Shown: positions 23,114 through 32,757, counted from the stretch's first letter. The stretch is DNA of 64,000 nucleotides from Chrysophaeum taylorii (GCA_029834535.1 JAQMWT010000407.1:1-64000), one strand, 5' to 3'. Made by a program: numbers and translations. Notes: generated from the letters alone by a model not told the origin.

Positions 23114-25676
23114 TGTGAAATGAAATAAAATACGCAATGCGGGGATCTCTATGACATGAACCCTACTAAGAACAAGGATGCTGCGAGCCGACGTTATTCT
23201 GTACTGAACCGTGGCCGCGGTGGCGTGTCATCACTATCCTCCCCTTTCGATGCATTAAATCTAGGCGCTGCTCCAACTAGTCCTCCAAATTGGAAGCATC
23301 AAACGTACCTGTCGGTTGCTCAAGGAAATCAGTCCACGCCCGTGACACCTAAGGCAACTGTCCAACAACAAACTAAATCGCATGCAGCAAAGTCCGAATA
23401 CTTCTTGCTCAAGCACTGTAAATTTGATGCCATGGCGATGATGTCAGGAGATGTTCTTTCACTTGGCCATCCACCTAATTTCCTACTACCACCCCCTAAA
23501 GATCCTCAATGTTGGCATCAGTCCATCCAACAGCTGCTTACGGAAGCACAACAAACAAGTTGTGTGGACAACCTCCAATTTTTGAGCTCTCTACTGTGTT
23601 TAAAGACCAAGCGCATCCGGAACGCGCCCAACATACCGCCCAACGAAGGTATTCGCTTTCATCGGCACCCACCCATTAAAGGGGTTGTCAAAGTACATGT
23701 GGCGTGTACCAGGTGCTATGATAAAACCATTACGCCGGGCACACTCCTCGTACTCGCAATATGTACTGAAGATGAGCTGAAAACGGACAAGATTCTTAAA
23801 ATCATCGAAGACCATCTCGCATCAGAACAACACGCCTCGCATTGTTTTGACGTACCGCGTCAATTCTTTCTGTTGATCTGTGTCATGTGTAACCTGTCAC
23901 TGCACGGGACAGCGTTAATTCGCAACGGTCGACTACCGTTTCATCTTTCGTGCTATAATGATCCAGCTGCACACATGAGAGCGATCATTCTCCGCCTTGG
24001 AAAATCCATTGCCATCAACAAATTGCTCAAAGAGGCGCTCATGCAATGTATGGCAAGCTTTAACGTCGATGCTTCTAAAATCATCGTCAACCCTGACGCT
24101 AATGCTCCTCTCTTGTTACAGCTGCCTTAATATTTCGAGTGTAAATCTTGAGATTCTTGTAGCGGCTTGGTCATTATTACAGTCCATTGAAGATAAAACA
24201 TGTGTAGTGACCAATCCTGATGAGCTACTTAATGTGCTCATTGAAAGAAAGCTTCGTTAATGATGTTTCTCACCAACTTAATGCTACTTCCTCCGAGACG
24301 GCACCGCCAATACTCAATTACTTTCGTCAACTTTCACCTGAGCACCAATCCTCTTTTAAAAACGTGCTAGGTTGGCTATCCCTCTGCTATGATTGATGCC
24401 TTTTCAGATAATAGATTATCTGAAGACGTAACACCAGCACCAGTCGAAACTCCATCCGCTGAACCCACGCCAGATAAAGCTAACGACAACATGGCAGAAT
24501 CTTTACGCCAGTTAAAAGGAGAGATTCAATCTTTATCCTCACGTCTCACTAACAGTGAGCAGCAATTGATGGCACGAGATCAACAGCTATCGGTTGCGCT
24601 AAATACCTTAACCCAGATGCAAGAAGCTTACGACACACTAAACACTCAAGTGACCGAGAATATTAAACACGTTGCACTCTTAGATAACATACTATCAAGT
24701 CTTCAGATGCATCAGGACAATGTAATCCCAACCTTTGCTGTCTTTGTCCACATAATCTCACGCTCGCTCATTTCGTCAATTGGACAGTTCCCTCCAAATA
24801 CGTATGATGAGGCACAGCAAACTCTAATCGACGATGCAGCTCATAATTTACATGCCGCTATGTCTGATGCACAGGACCATGTTATCCCTGCATTGGATCT
24901 GCACGCTTTAACACCGGATGCAGCTATGTCCTTCCTCTCGTCTGTTATGGCACCCTTGGTCACCTTGAGTGATGCTATGACTACACATAATATTGCTAAC
25001 GACCAATCCTCCGATGATCATAACTCGTCCTCTCCAGAGTTAAAGGAACTGGACGATAATAGCGAGGATGAATTGGACCACACATCTGATGTTGTGGATA
25101 CCGCTTCTTTACGTAATATCACGACGCGCTCGACATCATAATTAATCTGTCATGTTTTGTTGTTGTTTGTTCAATCGTTCGCTGTTCTCGTGTACATTGC
25201 ACAAGTTCCGCCTCAAGAACGTCTGAAATGCTTAAACCATTCTTTCACACGTTGAGGGGGTCCAGAGAGCGACACTATTATGTGTACGACACTGGAACGT
25301 TTCACTCCTTTCACACCTATCTCCGCAAGAGGGTTTTCTCTCCGTAATACGGCTTTCCCTCTTTCTTTCCTTCCTTACCCTTCCGCCATTATTATCTCAG
25401 ATTATGAAGAATTAGATCTGCAGTTCACTTCCAACAAGGAGTAGACCTCCCCTCCAGGTGCGTACCCTCTAGGTATGTATGAGGTTGTCTGTTTAACTAA
25501 TGGAGGCTTCATTCCTCATTGTCAGTGTGAACGCTTCTATGGGACCTAATGTCCTTATGGAGTTAGGGCCTAAATCCCTACCTTGTGTAGTAGCACGTGA
25601 CAAGCGGAATGGTCTATACGCGCCTAAGACTGCACGCAGTCTCTACCATGTACCCGGAGAGGGTCAAATCTCTCCA
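23114..25676 (+). repeat. 3' LTR of fossil B, carrying open frames
   Basis: Direct repeat of 11550-13413, ending CTCTCCA before host DNA. Two open segments lie inside, 23156-24130 and 24389-25141. The first starts M-N-P-T-K-N-K-D and has a C-x-x-C-type cluster plus A-H-M-R-A-I-I, like the LTR frame of element A. The second is acidic with heptad-like L/I spacing and a coiled coil. No envelope-type signal peptide or membrane span was seen. Function unknown. Confidence 0.78.
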
Positions 25677-25908
25677 GACTACCACTATACGCTTGGTGGA
25701 ACACGCAAGACGCTTACCTCGAACGTTCCAGCTCAACGTCGAGGCGCCACTCGTCGTCAAGGCTGTGACGAGGAAAAGGCGCAGCTAGTATTTGAGCGGC
25801 TGAATAGCTCGCTCGCTCGCTCACCTACGCAAAGATCGATCGATCGATCTTCGAAAGGATCAACACACACGCGCGATGATGAATGATTACGACCTCATTA
25901 TTGCGATA
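25677..25908. other. Host spacer, no gene
   Basis: About 230 bp between the right LTR of element B and the stop codon of the amino-acid transporter. It contains short GATC repeats near 25835-25855 and no supported gene. It should contain the 3' untranslated region of the transporter. Confidence 0.5.
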
Positions 25909-27243
25909 CTAGGACGAGGTAGGAAGAAGAAATTGGCTTGCGAGGTAGGCCCCAGGGGTGACGAAGGCCCAGGCGAAGACGAGGGCCAACGTAGTGCGGG
26001 GACCCGCGGTTAGGTGCGACGGGTCGTCGTCGTCGTCGTCCGGTGGCTCGTCGCGCGAGGAGGACGACGACGGGTCGTTGTTTCGCGTTCCGAGATAGAA
26101 GAGGACGGGGAAGAAAAAACCGACGCCGCTGCCGAAGAGGGCAGAGTTGTAGGAGAGGACGGTCGCAAAGCCGAAGGAGGCGAAGAAGGCGCCGCCGACG
26201 GCGACGAAAGCGACGAGAGAGGTGGTGAGGGCGACGTAGGCGACTTCGTCGAGGGCGTCGGCGCCGTGGTCGGCGAGTTCGTCCTTCCCGACGACGCGGA
26301 CGAGGGCGTCGCGCATCGGGTGGATGATCTTGCTGAGGGTTGTCGCGGAGCAGACGAGGATGGAGGCGCGGGCGAGCATCGCCGGGCGGTTCGTCGGGGA
26401 AAACTCGAGCAAGACGTTGGATTTCACTCCCGGTCCAAAGGCGACGAGACCGGAAACCCCAATGGCAACATAGAGACAGGTCGCTGCCCCCGTCGCCCCG
26501 GCCGTCGCGAGACGCATGCGCGCGGGCGAGCGGTTTTTGAGCTCGTCGTAGTACCGCGGAACGTTCGCGTGCATCAAGAACATGTAGTTAAGCGCCGGAA
26601 CGATCGCCAGGATGCCGGAGGGCTTGAAGGCAAGGTCGACGGGGCCGCCGTCTAATATCCCGCGGAAGACGACGACCACGCACGCGTACACGACCGTTGC
26701 GAGTGCGAGCGTCGCAGCGTGTTTAAAACCCTCGAGAGTTTTCGACAAAGCGAGCGGAAGCGTCGTCGTGCCGTGGTAAATACCGCTCGCGATGAGCCGC
26801 GTAAAGAGGGTCTCGCGGTTTCCGATTCCCAAGAGGGCCGGGGCTAGCCCCGTGCCGTTTCCGAGTATGCTGTCAATCACCAGCACCGTGCACGCGATGC
26901 CGATCCCGAGCAGATAGCAGAACCGACACGCCTCGACGAGTGTCGCGGTCAAAGGTCCGAGGGTTGCCACCGCCAACCCCCGATAGCTCCGACGCTGGGC
27001 CACTTCGCACGCACCCGTCAATACCTCAAAACTCATCGCGAGGACGATGGCCACGACCACCAAGCTCGCCAAACCGAGCACGACTCCGGTCTGCGCGAAG
27101 CACCAAGGAAGGCTCATCGCGGCGAGTCCGACAAACTCATCGAACAGGTTTATCATCGACGACGTCACGCTCGCGAACCCCTCGTTGATGACGAGCGGCT
27201 GCTTCATCGAGGCGTTGGGCGCCTCGGAATCTTCCATTTCCAT
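25909..27243 (-). CDS. Amino acid/auxin permease (AAAP/SLC38-like) family transporter
   Basis: 444 codons. Secondary transporter expected to carry amino acids across a membrane, coupled to H+ or Na+. The protein opens with a short acidic tail and then G-F-A-S-V-T-S-S-M-I-N-L, F-V-G-L-A-A-M-S-L-P-W, the usual AAAP first helix with its Gly-rich and Pro break, followed by about ten more hydrophobic segments, so about 11 spans in all. A run of Ser/Asp with P-P-D-D-D-D-D-D sits before the last span. The start chosen is the ATG at 27243. The reading frame extends a little upstream but without another ATG. A SINE-like insertion begins only 38 bp upstream of this start, so the promoter must lie within or beyond it. 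Family call is firm; substrate unknown. Confidence 0.85.
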   Translation of the reverse strand: MEMEDSEAPNASMKQPLVINEGFASVTSSMINLFDEFVGLAAMSLPWCFAQTGVVLGLASLVVVAIVLAMSFEVLTGACEVAQRRSYRGLAVATLGPLTATLVEACRFCYLLGIGIACTVLVIDSILGNGTGLAPALLGIGNRETLFTRLIASGIYHGTTTLPLALSKTLEGFKHAATLALATVVYACVVVVFRGILDGGPVDLAFKPSGILAIVPALNYMFLMHANVPRYYDELKNRSPARMRLATAGATGAATCLYVAIGVSGLVAFGPGVKSNVLLEFSPTNRPAMLARASILVCSATTLSKIIHPMRDALVRVVGKDELADHGADALDEVAYVALTTSLVAFVAVGGAFFASFGFATVLSYNSALFGSGVGFFFPVLFYLGTRNNDPSSSSSRDEPPDDDDDDPSHLTAGPRTTLALVFAWAFVTPGAYLASQFLLPTSS

Positions 27244-27280
27244 CTTTCTTATTTCGGCCAACGGATCTCGTACCCATACA

Positions 27281-27597
27281 ACTAACTAAACTAACTTCAG
27301 ACCTCTCTTGAGCATCGGGAGCCAGGCCGGACCGACAGGTGCCAGTCCGGAATCACGGGCCTGTAGACGAGGAGCGCCGAAAAAAAGGTCGGTCGGCGGA
27401 GAGTGACCATCAAGCTTGTCGCCATGCGACGAGGAGAGAGACCGCGATGTGGCTGACAACCAACTCGTCGATAACCTTCCGTCTTCGCCCCCCGGCCATA
27501 CCCCCTCCCACTGCGAACGTTCCGGCTGCCAACCGGCCCGCCCGGGAGGCGAATAGGTGCCAACCTGCGCCGGGAGGGCGGATGCCCTCGCAATGAT
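27281..27597 (-). mobile_element. SINE-like retroposon, copy 2 (head-truncated)
   Basis: Reversed copy of the 16564-16945 element. Its TTAG-type tail (plus strand AACTAACTAAACTAAC) faces the transporter gene, 38 bp from its ATG. The head is missing: homology stops at CCTCGCAA near 27597 and LTR-type sequence follows. Head truncation is typical of target-primed reverse transcription. Confidence 0.75.
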
Positions 27598-28291
27598 GTG
27601 CGCTTAAGCACAAATCAGAGGACTATTTTTGATTGTGTAGAAAGGAAGGAGAGGGGTAAGGAAGAGACCACGTTCTCAACGGACGGATAAGGGTAAGAGG
27701 CAGCAGATTTCTCTGCACCCCCTCGAGATGTCTTAAGCACCCCCTCGAGATGTCTTAAGCGCAAGGTGCGTCTGTAGAACATCTCTTGAGAAAGATGATG
27801 ATGAAGGAAAGAAAAATGGAGAATACAGTCTTGATGGTCGCAGAGGTCACATACGAAGCATCAAGAGTATAGGTCGATATGACCCTTTTGAACAGAACAT
27901 TAAGAGACACAGATGCAACAGACAGCGTGTTAGGATTATCAATCATCGTCAGCTTCTGCTGTAAGGTGGTGAAAACCAATAGCTGAATGATGTGGCGCCA
28001 AGAGAAGGGTGAGTGCAAGTAGAGAATTCAGTATGGATGGCGAAAGAGAATAAAGTTGAAAGGTGTCTAGTTGGCTTTTCCACAAAAAAAAAGTTGGACA
28101 TGGCGAAAGAAGATAGAGGAGTCTTCAGATTCACATGAGAGCGGACAGAATGCTCTGAAGCATGAGAGCACCGTGTCACGTAGATGAAGGAGGTGATCGT
28201 CCGGGGAGGAGTGGTTGGCAGCATGTTGGTCATGAGCGGTGAGTGTTAAGCGAGACAACAGCTCAGTGATCTTGTACAGTGTTATAAGTAA
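27598..28291 (-). repeat. Outer part of the 3' LTR of fossil C
   Basis: Matches two separate places in fossil A: 27606-27716 matches 11440-11545, and 27856-28291 matches about 15-490. It therefore bridges the two LTR pieces of A. It stops at 28291, and the sequence that should follow resumes at 32796, so the 4.5 kb between is an insertion. A short tandem duplication (CACCCCCTCGAGATGTCTTAAG) lies at about 27716-27760. Confidence 0.78.
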
Positions 28292-28620
28292 CAAGTGCAG
28301 GCCAGTAAGTTCACCTACTCCCAATCTCTAATCCCAGTAAGTTCACCTGGTCCCAGTAAGTTTCTTGAATTTTTTTGAATAAGTAAGTTCACCTAGTCCA
28401 AATCTCTAACCCCAGTAAGTTCGGCGTAAACCCACTCGTGCTCACACCCCACTCCTTCGAGCTCGTCGCTCTCGCCTCCGCCAATCTAAGCTGCCTTGAT
28501 CCGCACACGCCGCTAACCTTTGAGTTTACTCTAAAACCCTCAGTAAGTTCACTTGGTCCCAGTAAGTTCACCTGGTCACTAAGTTCATCTAGTCCCAATC
28601 TCAAACCCCAGTAAGTTCAC
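28292..28620 (-). repeat. 3' terminal repeats of the Helitron-like element
   Basis: Repeated units reading on the minus strand as CCAGGTGAACTTACTGGG with variants (AGTAAGTTCACCTGG on the plus strand), each able to fold with CCAG/CTGG stems, interspersed with TTAGAGATTGGGA. The same set occurs at 51010-51356 and 42340-42487. Such sub-terminal hairpins fit the terminator end of a rolling-circle transposon. Confidence 0.65.
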
Positions 28621-29211
28621 CTACAGTGCGCGTGTAGACGCCGGGAGGGGGCTTATCGGTATTGCGCAGCACGTGTGGGGTAGGGTGGAGTCGTCGACTC
28701 AGAAGAGCATATTCTCGGGGTTGCCGATCGACAGAGAGCCACGTCGAGCTGGACGTGGCAGAAGACGGGCTTCGCCAAGAGGACGCCGACCTCGCGGGGC
28801 GTCTGGCCCTGGCTCTTGTTGATCGTTTGGCGTCGGCGGGCCTTAAGGGGTACAGGTTGGAGGAGCCTCGGTGACACGCCACGATCGATCATGTATCTGG
28901 TACCGTTGCAGTGGCCGTGCGACGGGTCGAAGTTGCGAAGACTCTAAGCTCGCGATCAAAGTCAGCATGTCGTTGGTTGTCAGGGAGTCGAAAACTCGAC
29001 TGTAAAGAGCGCGGCGTCGGCTTCCGACCCAACCTAGTCGGCCGAAAAGAACTCCGACGCCTCGTCTCCGGGAAAAAAAGGCCGCGGTCATGCGCGCGTT
29101 GTCAGCATAGACAACATCGTTTCGACGGGGCGTGAGAATGGCGCGCTGAAAGAGCCGCCGCGGGTCGTGGAAACAGTCTGCGAGGTCGCCGTAGACGGCT
29201 TGGAGGATCAC
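28600..29211 (-). pseudogene. Decayed Helitron helicase (Pif1-like) C-terminal fragment
   Basis: Segments in different frames resemble the end of RepHel: F-Q-R-A-I-L-T-P-R-R-N-D-V-V-Y-A-D-N near 29150-29090, then T-I-N-K-S-Q-G-Q-T-P-R-E-V-G-V near 28820-28780 and V-F-C-H-V-Q-L-D-V-A-L near 28760-28730, which are the late helicase motifs (INKSQGQT and the VFxHxQLxVAL block). The frame is lost at least twice between these segments, and the N-terminal Rep and most of the helicase are absent. The inverted copy at 50415-51000 is decayed in the same places, so the decay predates the copying. Confidence 0.7.
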
Positions 29212-29259
29212 TGTCTGGCTCGCGCGCCTACCTGATCCTTACCCTAAATCGGGGGGGAA

Positions 29260-29740
29260 AAAAAAAACGGACGTTTCCGGACCCCCCGTACCGGAAAAAA
29301 AAGTACCGGCGCCGGAGGCGCCGGCGCCGAAGGCGCCGAAAAGGTGGCGAAAAGGCGCCGAAGGCGCCGAAGGCGCCGAAGGCGCCGAAAAGGTGGCGAA
29401 AAGGCGCCGAAGCGCCGAAGGCGCCGAAGGAGGCGCCGAAGCCTTCGGGGCCGGCGCTGGAGGCGCCAAAGGCGCCGAAGGCGCCAGCGGCTTTGGCGGC
29501 GCCGGTGACGCCGCCGCCGGAGGCCCCGGCGGCTTTGGCGGCGCCGAAGGCTTTAGTGGCGCCCTCCAGCGCCGTGGCGGCTTTTCCGACGCCGCCGGCG
29601 GCTTTTGTGGAGCCCTCCGGCGTCTCGGCACCTCAGCGCCGCTAAAGCCGCTTCTTCGACACCGGCGGCTCGCGCCGCGTAGAAGGACCCTTTCGCGGCC
29701 TTCTGGCACGAGGCTACGGGGTCGGCCCGAGGTTGCTAAC
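29260..29740. repeat. GC-rich GGCGCC(GAA) tandem array
   Basis: About 400-480 bp built from GGCGCCGAA-type 9-mers and variants (GGCGCCGGC, GGCGGCGCC), giving long Ala/Pro/Gly frames on both strands that are composition artefacts. It lies between the helicase fragment and the stop codon of the recombinase, and is bordered on the left by poly-A/G runs. GGCGCC is self-complementary, so strong hairpins are expected. Confidence 0.8.
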
Positions 29741-29779
29741 CGATGGGTGATGCTTTTCTTACTTGTTAATGTCAGCTTG

Positions 29780-29815
29780 TTCCCCCGGCCGCGGACGGCC
29801 GGCGGCTTAGGGGCG
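29780..29815 (-). terminator. GC-rich hairpin downstream of the recombinase gene
   Basis: CCGGCCGCGGACGGCCGG is an inverted repeat (CCGGCCG/CGGCCGG) about 40 bp after the stop codon. It could mark transcript end or simply belong to the GC-rich array. Weak call. Confidence 0.25.
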
Positions 29816-29843
29816 GTTCCAGGGCGTGCTCGCGGTGTTCGGA

Positions 29844-32342
29844 TCAGTTGCTGCTCGCGATGCGCGGCCGTTTGGCAGCGGGGGCGAAATCGGGGTCGAA
29901 CGTGTCGTCGATCTCCTTTCGGAAATTGTGGAAGTTTGCTCTTGAGATTGGGAAATTCCGGCGGGAGATTCCGGGGAGTTTGGAGATCTGACTGACTCGG
30001 TCGTCGATGTAGTTGGCCTTCATGCCGCCCTTCGCTTCGAAGGCCTTGGGCATCGGATCCGATGGGTTCTTGTGCTTCATGTACAACATCGCAAGGTAGC
30101 GGCGTACGAAGCCGAGGAGTTTGGTGGCAAGTGCGCGCTTTTTGCCAATTTCCATGTTCGACAATGCCAATCCCTTGATTTCGGCGTCGGTTCCCATAAA
30201 CCTGACATACTTGAGCAGATTCTCGCAGCGTCTCTTGTCCTGGCGTGTCATGGTGGGAGGCAATTTATGTCCTAACCACCCGACAACGACATCCACGGCG
30301 GCGACGCCACTGAGTTTGTCGAGGTCGAATGAGGGTGCTGCGCTGGAACGCACGAGCATGTTGTTGGCTGTTTGAGGAGCGGTCGCGTGAGTGCAGGCCG
30401 GGAAGACGGAGGGTGGGAGAGGGCCTCGAGATTGCATGACCAAAGGCGGCATGACTGCCGCCGGCGTGGGCGGGGGCACGACAACGGCTGTGGGCTCCGG
30501 TGCGGGGATTGGTGCATTCACGATCCGCTCGGGCTGAGGCACGACAGGGGCCGGGGCCAAGGCCGGGACCGACGCCGATGCCATCGCGGGAGGCGGCGGC
30601 GGTGGTGGAAGCGGAGCGACGGGGTTGTGCGCTGCTGGAGGCGGCAGCGCCGGTGGAGGCGGCAGGAGTGGCTGCTCCGGTGGCTCGATTGGCTGCAGTT
30701 GCGGTGGTTGGGCTGGCAGCGCGACTCCAAAGTTATCGAGCAGGCACCCAACCATCATCTGCAGCTGGTCGAACTTTCCGTGGAGTTGATCGACCTTTCC
30801 GTGGAGCTCGCGGTTTTCGTTGCGCTGGCGAGCCATCTCACGATCCTCATCGCCCGAGATCCAGCGGCCTGTGAGGTGAAGGTTGGCCTCGTCGAACGCA
30901 GAGCGAATTTTGCGGCTCCATTGGCGAAGGACGGCGTCGGGCGCGCCGTATTGGGTACTAAAGATATGATTGACGGCGTCTCGAAGCTTAAGGTTAACGA
31001 ACAGGAAATAATTGCCGTCCTGCCGCTCGTGGTAGTACATGACGATGCTGGCGAAGGCCGCCGTGATGAGGCTCCACAGCTTCCCGTCGCGTTGATATTC
31101 TTCGGGGTACTGGGTGTCGATCTGAAGCACGGCTTTTATGACATCGACGAGCTTGTCGGGGTCAACGCCGAGGGCGAGGATGACGTCGATGGACGCCGGC
31201 ACGGGACCGCGGGGTATTTGGCTCCAAGCCGGCTTGCGCCAGCCCGCGAGGATGATAGCGCCCGGCATGACTTGGCAGTTCAACTTCCGGAAGTAGTCGA
31301 AGAATGCTGAGACAGAGCGAAGCTCGTGTCCCGTCACCATTACGCAGTGCTCGAGGGCGAACGAGCCGGCAAGATACTCGCAGACACCGTGGCGGAAGCT
31401 AGCCGCGGAGGCGTTGTCGGGAGGCTTGTCGTCGCCGCCAGTTATTTCAACGGCTTCGAAGCTGCGAGCACGCGAGCCTCGGGCCGCCGAGGAATGCGGC
31501 AACAGGTCCTTGACGTATCGCCCGATCCTCTTCGCGGAGCTGTCGGTGTTGACGAGGTCGGGGAAGAGCCAGCGAGTGCCGTCGTCCTCCTGGACTTCGA
31601 GGCGATTGAGGACCATGTTGTCGGCAAAGGACGTAAGAATGCAGCGTTCCCACCCGTTCCCCGCAATCCAGGCAGTGAGCTTGGTCTTCGAGACCTTGGA
31701 CTGCGGCACCGTGATGAACCACGCGTTGAACTGGACGTCGAAGCGTCCCACGTTTCCTAGCGCCATCCACCTGGGCTCGCTCGATCGAGCCCCTGCCATC
31801 CAGAGGCCGTGGATCGTGTGGATGCGCTTGGCGGATTCCTGGCTGCCCTTCCGAGCGTAGGCCCGGACAATGCGGTCAATTTGGCAAGGGTAGATAGCTG
31901 GAGCCGTGTGGTCCTCATCTTCGCCCGCCGCCATCGAGCGTTGAGACTTGATGCGCTGGATGTTGTGGCGTATACCACGATACCAGACGGCCCATTCCGA
32001 GCGCGAATCCGAGTTGAGACACATGAAGAAGTCTTTGACGTCCGCCGCCGCTCCCCGAACGTCGAACCTGGTCTTGGCGGCCCGGAGGACGATGCCCAAA
32101 ATGTCGAGGATGCTCGTCGTTCCGAGGCTCGTTTCCTCGACGAGATAGAAGGCGAAGCGTTCCCAAACCCTGGGCGCCGCCAAGACCGCAACGTCCACAT
32201 CGCTGAAGGGGCCCCGGGGCCGGTCGCCTTTGCCGTTGGCGAAAGCATTGAAGTGCCGAATCGCGTTCGTTCGAGCTCGGTCGCGGTCTCCAGACATTCC
32301 TGCGCTCCCGATGGTTCCGCTGGGAACCGCGGCGCCGCTCAT
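29844..32342 (-). CDS. Crypton-like tyrosine recombinase (candidate transposase), 832 aa
   Basis: Probable DNA strand-exchange enzyme. Residues 20-135 are helical, like a core-binding domain. Residues 150-355 carry the tyrosine-recombinase catalytic order: R186 in G-A-R-S-S-E, lysines at 216/219 in a beta-hairpin-like stretch, R317 in A-S-F-R-H-G, H339 in V-T-G-H-E and Y350 in F-F-D-Y-F. Spacing of 22 from R to H and 11 from H to Y is normal for the family; the usual His three residues before the second Arg is absent. Then follow a helical region (380-510), a short coiled coil (about 520-560), a long Pro/Ala-rich linker (565-680) and a basic C-terminal domain (690-832). The frame is uninterrupted. 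The first ATG (32342) lies only 17 bp from a TATA element, so translation may start at Met16 (32297). No relative is recognised by name; Crypton-type is the best fit. Confidence 0.7.
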   Translation of the reverse strand: MSGAAVPSGTIGSAGMSGDRDRARTNAIRHFNAFANGKGDRPRGPFSDVDVAVLAAPRVWERFAFYLVEETSLGTTSILDILGIVLRAAKTRFDVRGAAADVKDFFMCLNSDSRSEWAVWYRGIRHNIQRIKSQRSMAAGEDEDHTAPAIYPCQIDRIVRAYARKGSQESAKRIHTIHGLWMAGARSSEPRWMALGNVGRFDVQFNAWFITVPQSKVSKTKLTAWIAGNGWERCILTSFADNMVLNRLEVQEDDGTRWLFPDLVNTDSSAKRIGRYVKDLLPHSSAARGSRARSFEAVEITGGDDKPPDNASAASFRHGVCEYLAGSFALEHCVMVTGHELRSVSAFFDYFRKLNCQVMPGAIILAGWRKPAWSQIPRGPVPASIDVILALGVDPDKLVDVIKAVLQIDTQYPEEYQRDGKLWSLITAAFASIVMYYHERQDGNYFLFVNLKLRDAVNHIFSTQYGAPDAVLRQWSRKIRSAFDEANLHLTGRWISGDEDREMARQRNENRELHGKVDQLHGKFDQLQMMVGCLLDNFGVALPAQPPQLQPIEPPEQPLLPPPPALPPPAAHNPVAPLPPPPPPPAMASASVPALAPAPVVPQPERIVNAPIPAPEPTAVVVPPPTPAAVMPPLVMQSRGPLPPSVFPACTHATAPQTANNMLVRSSAAPSFDLDKLSGVAAVDVVVGWLGHKLPPTMTRQDKRRCENLLKYVRFMGTDAEIKGLALSNMEIGKKRALATKLLGFVRRYLAMLYMKHKNPSDPMPKAFEAKGGMKANYIDDRVSQISKLPGISRRNFPISRANFHNFRKEIDDTFDPDFAPAAKRPRIASSN

Positions 32343-32358
32343 GTTTTGTCGATCCGCG

Positions 32359-32369
32359 TATATATATAG
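32359..32369 (-). promoter_or_regulatory. TATA-like element of the recombinase gene
   Basis: TATATATATA 17-27 bp upstream of the first ATG on the minus strand. A TATA box normally places transcription start about 30 bp downstream, which would fall inside the first codons and favour Met16. A second candidate, GGATATATAG, lies near 32552-32560 and would allow the first ATG to be used. Confidence 0.45.
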
Positions 32370-32386
32370 ACTACGTCCGTCGGACT

Positions 32387-32495
32387 CACCCCGCGTTCGA
32401 CTTGGCGACCTCCTCGACTTGGTCGTCCACGACTTGGTCGCACCCCGCTTTCGACTTGGCGACCTCCTCGACTTGGTCGTCCACGACTTGGTCGC
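32387..32495. repeat. 54 bp direct repeats upstream of the recombinase gene
   Basis: Two units (32401-32454 and 32455-32495) plus a partial one before them. Each contains CTTGGCGACC, CTCGACTTGGTCG and CCACGACTTGGTCG, so the 10-mer GACTTGGTCG recurs within and between units. The spacing and place, just upstream of the gene and near the element's 5' end, would suit an iteron-like binding site for the recombinase or a regulator. Confidence 0.6.
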
Positions 32496-32684
32496 GTCCT
32501 ACGACTTTGGCGCGTCGGACGTTTGGCTCGGCTTTGGCTTTGGCGTCGCATCTATATATCCTCACGCTATGCTTTGGTTTGAAAATGCCGCGAACGTTGG
32601 GCTTCGCGACTCTTCCCCCGGTCCTTCCCCTCTGGTCTTCCGCATGTAGGAAGCAAGCACTTCTAACGGACCGTCCGGAAACGT

Positions 32685-32757
32685 CCGCCCACATAGACAG
32701 ACATCCTTCATGCTCACCACACACACCCCCCCCTCTTAGCAGTCGACATTTAAAGAC
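32685..32757 (-). repeat. Copia-D polypurine tract and LTR head inside the Helitron-like element
   Basis: Reading on the minus strand TTTAAATGTCGACTGCTAAG, a G run, and TGTGTGTGG, the same junction as the polypurine tract plus LTR start of element D (47231-47280). It lies about 40 bp inside the 5' end of the Helitron-like copy, where the short copy at 50300 has instead the helicase tail. It marks one edge of the segment missing from the short copy. Confidence 0.65.

Larger units (their letters stand above)
11550..25676 (+). mobile_element. Copia-type LTR retrotransposon fossil B (plus strand)
   Basis: Complete in layout: LTR (11550-13413), PBS (13414-13427), Gag, protease-like, DNA-methyltransferase-like, integrase, RT/RNase H, LTR (23114-25676). 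The coding part is in about eight open segments, so it is broken several times, and a SINE-like element sits inside it (16564-16945). By eye the two LTRs are only about 80% identical in the part compared, which suggests an old insertion or LTRs of mixed origin. No target-site duplication was found. It is a related but distinct family from A: same domain order and same PBS, but clearly diverged protein sequence. Confidence 0.88.

Noticed and set aside
26014-26655. 213-codon plus-strand frame opposite the amino-acid transporter
   Set aside because: Charged, motif-free shadow of the GC-rich transporter gene on the minus strand.
25909-27261. Longer start for the amino-acid transporter at 27261
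   Set aside because: That codon is TTG; the first ATG is at 27243.
29239-29995. Long Ala/Pro- and Gly-rich frames on both strands
   Set aside because: Composition artefact of the GGCGCC array: open on both strands at once and with no motifs.
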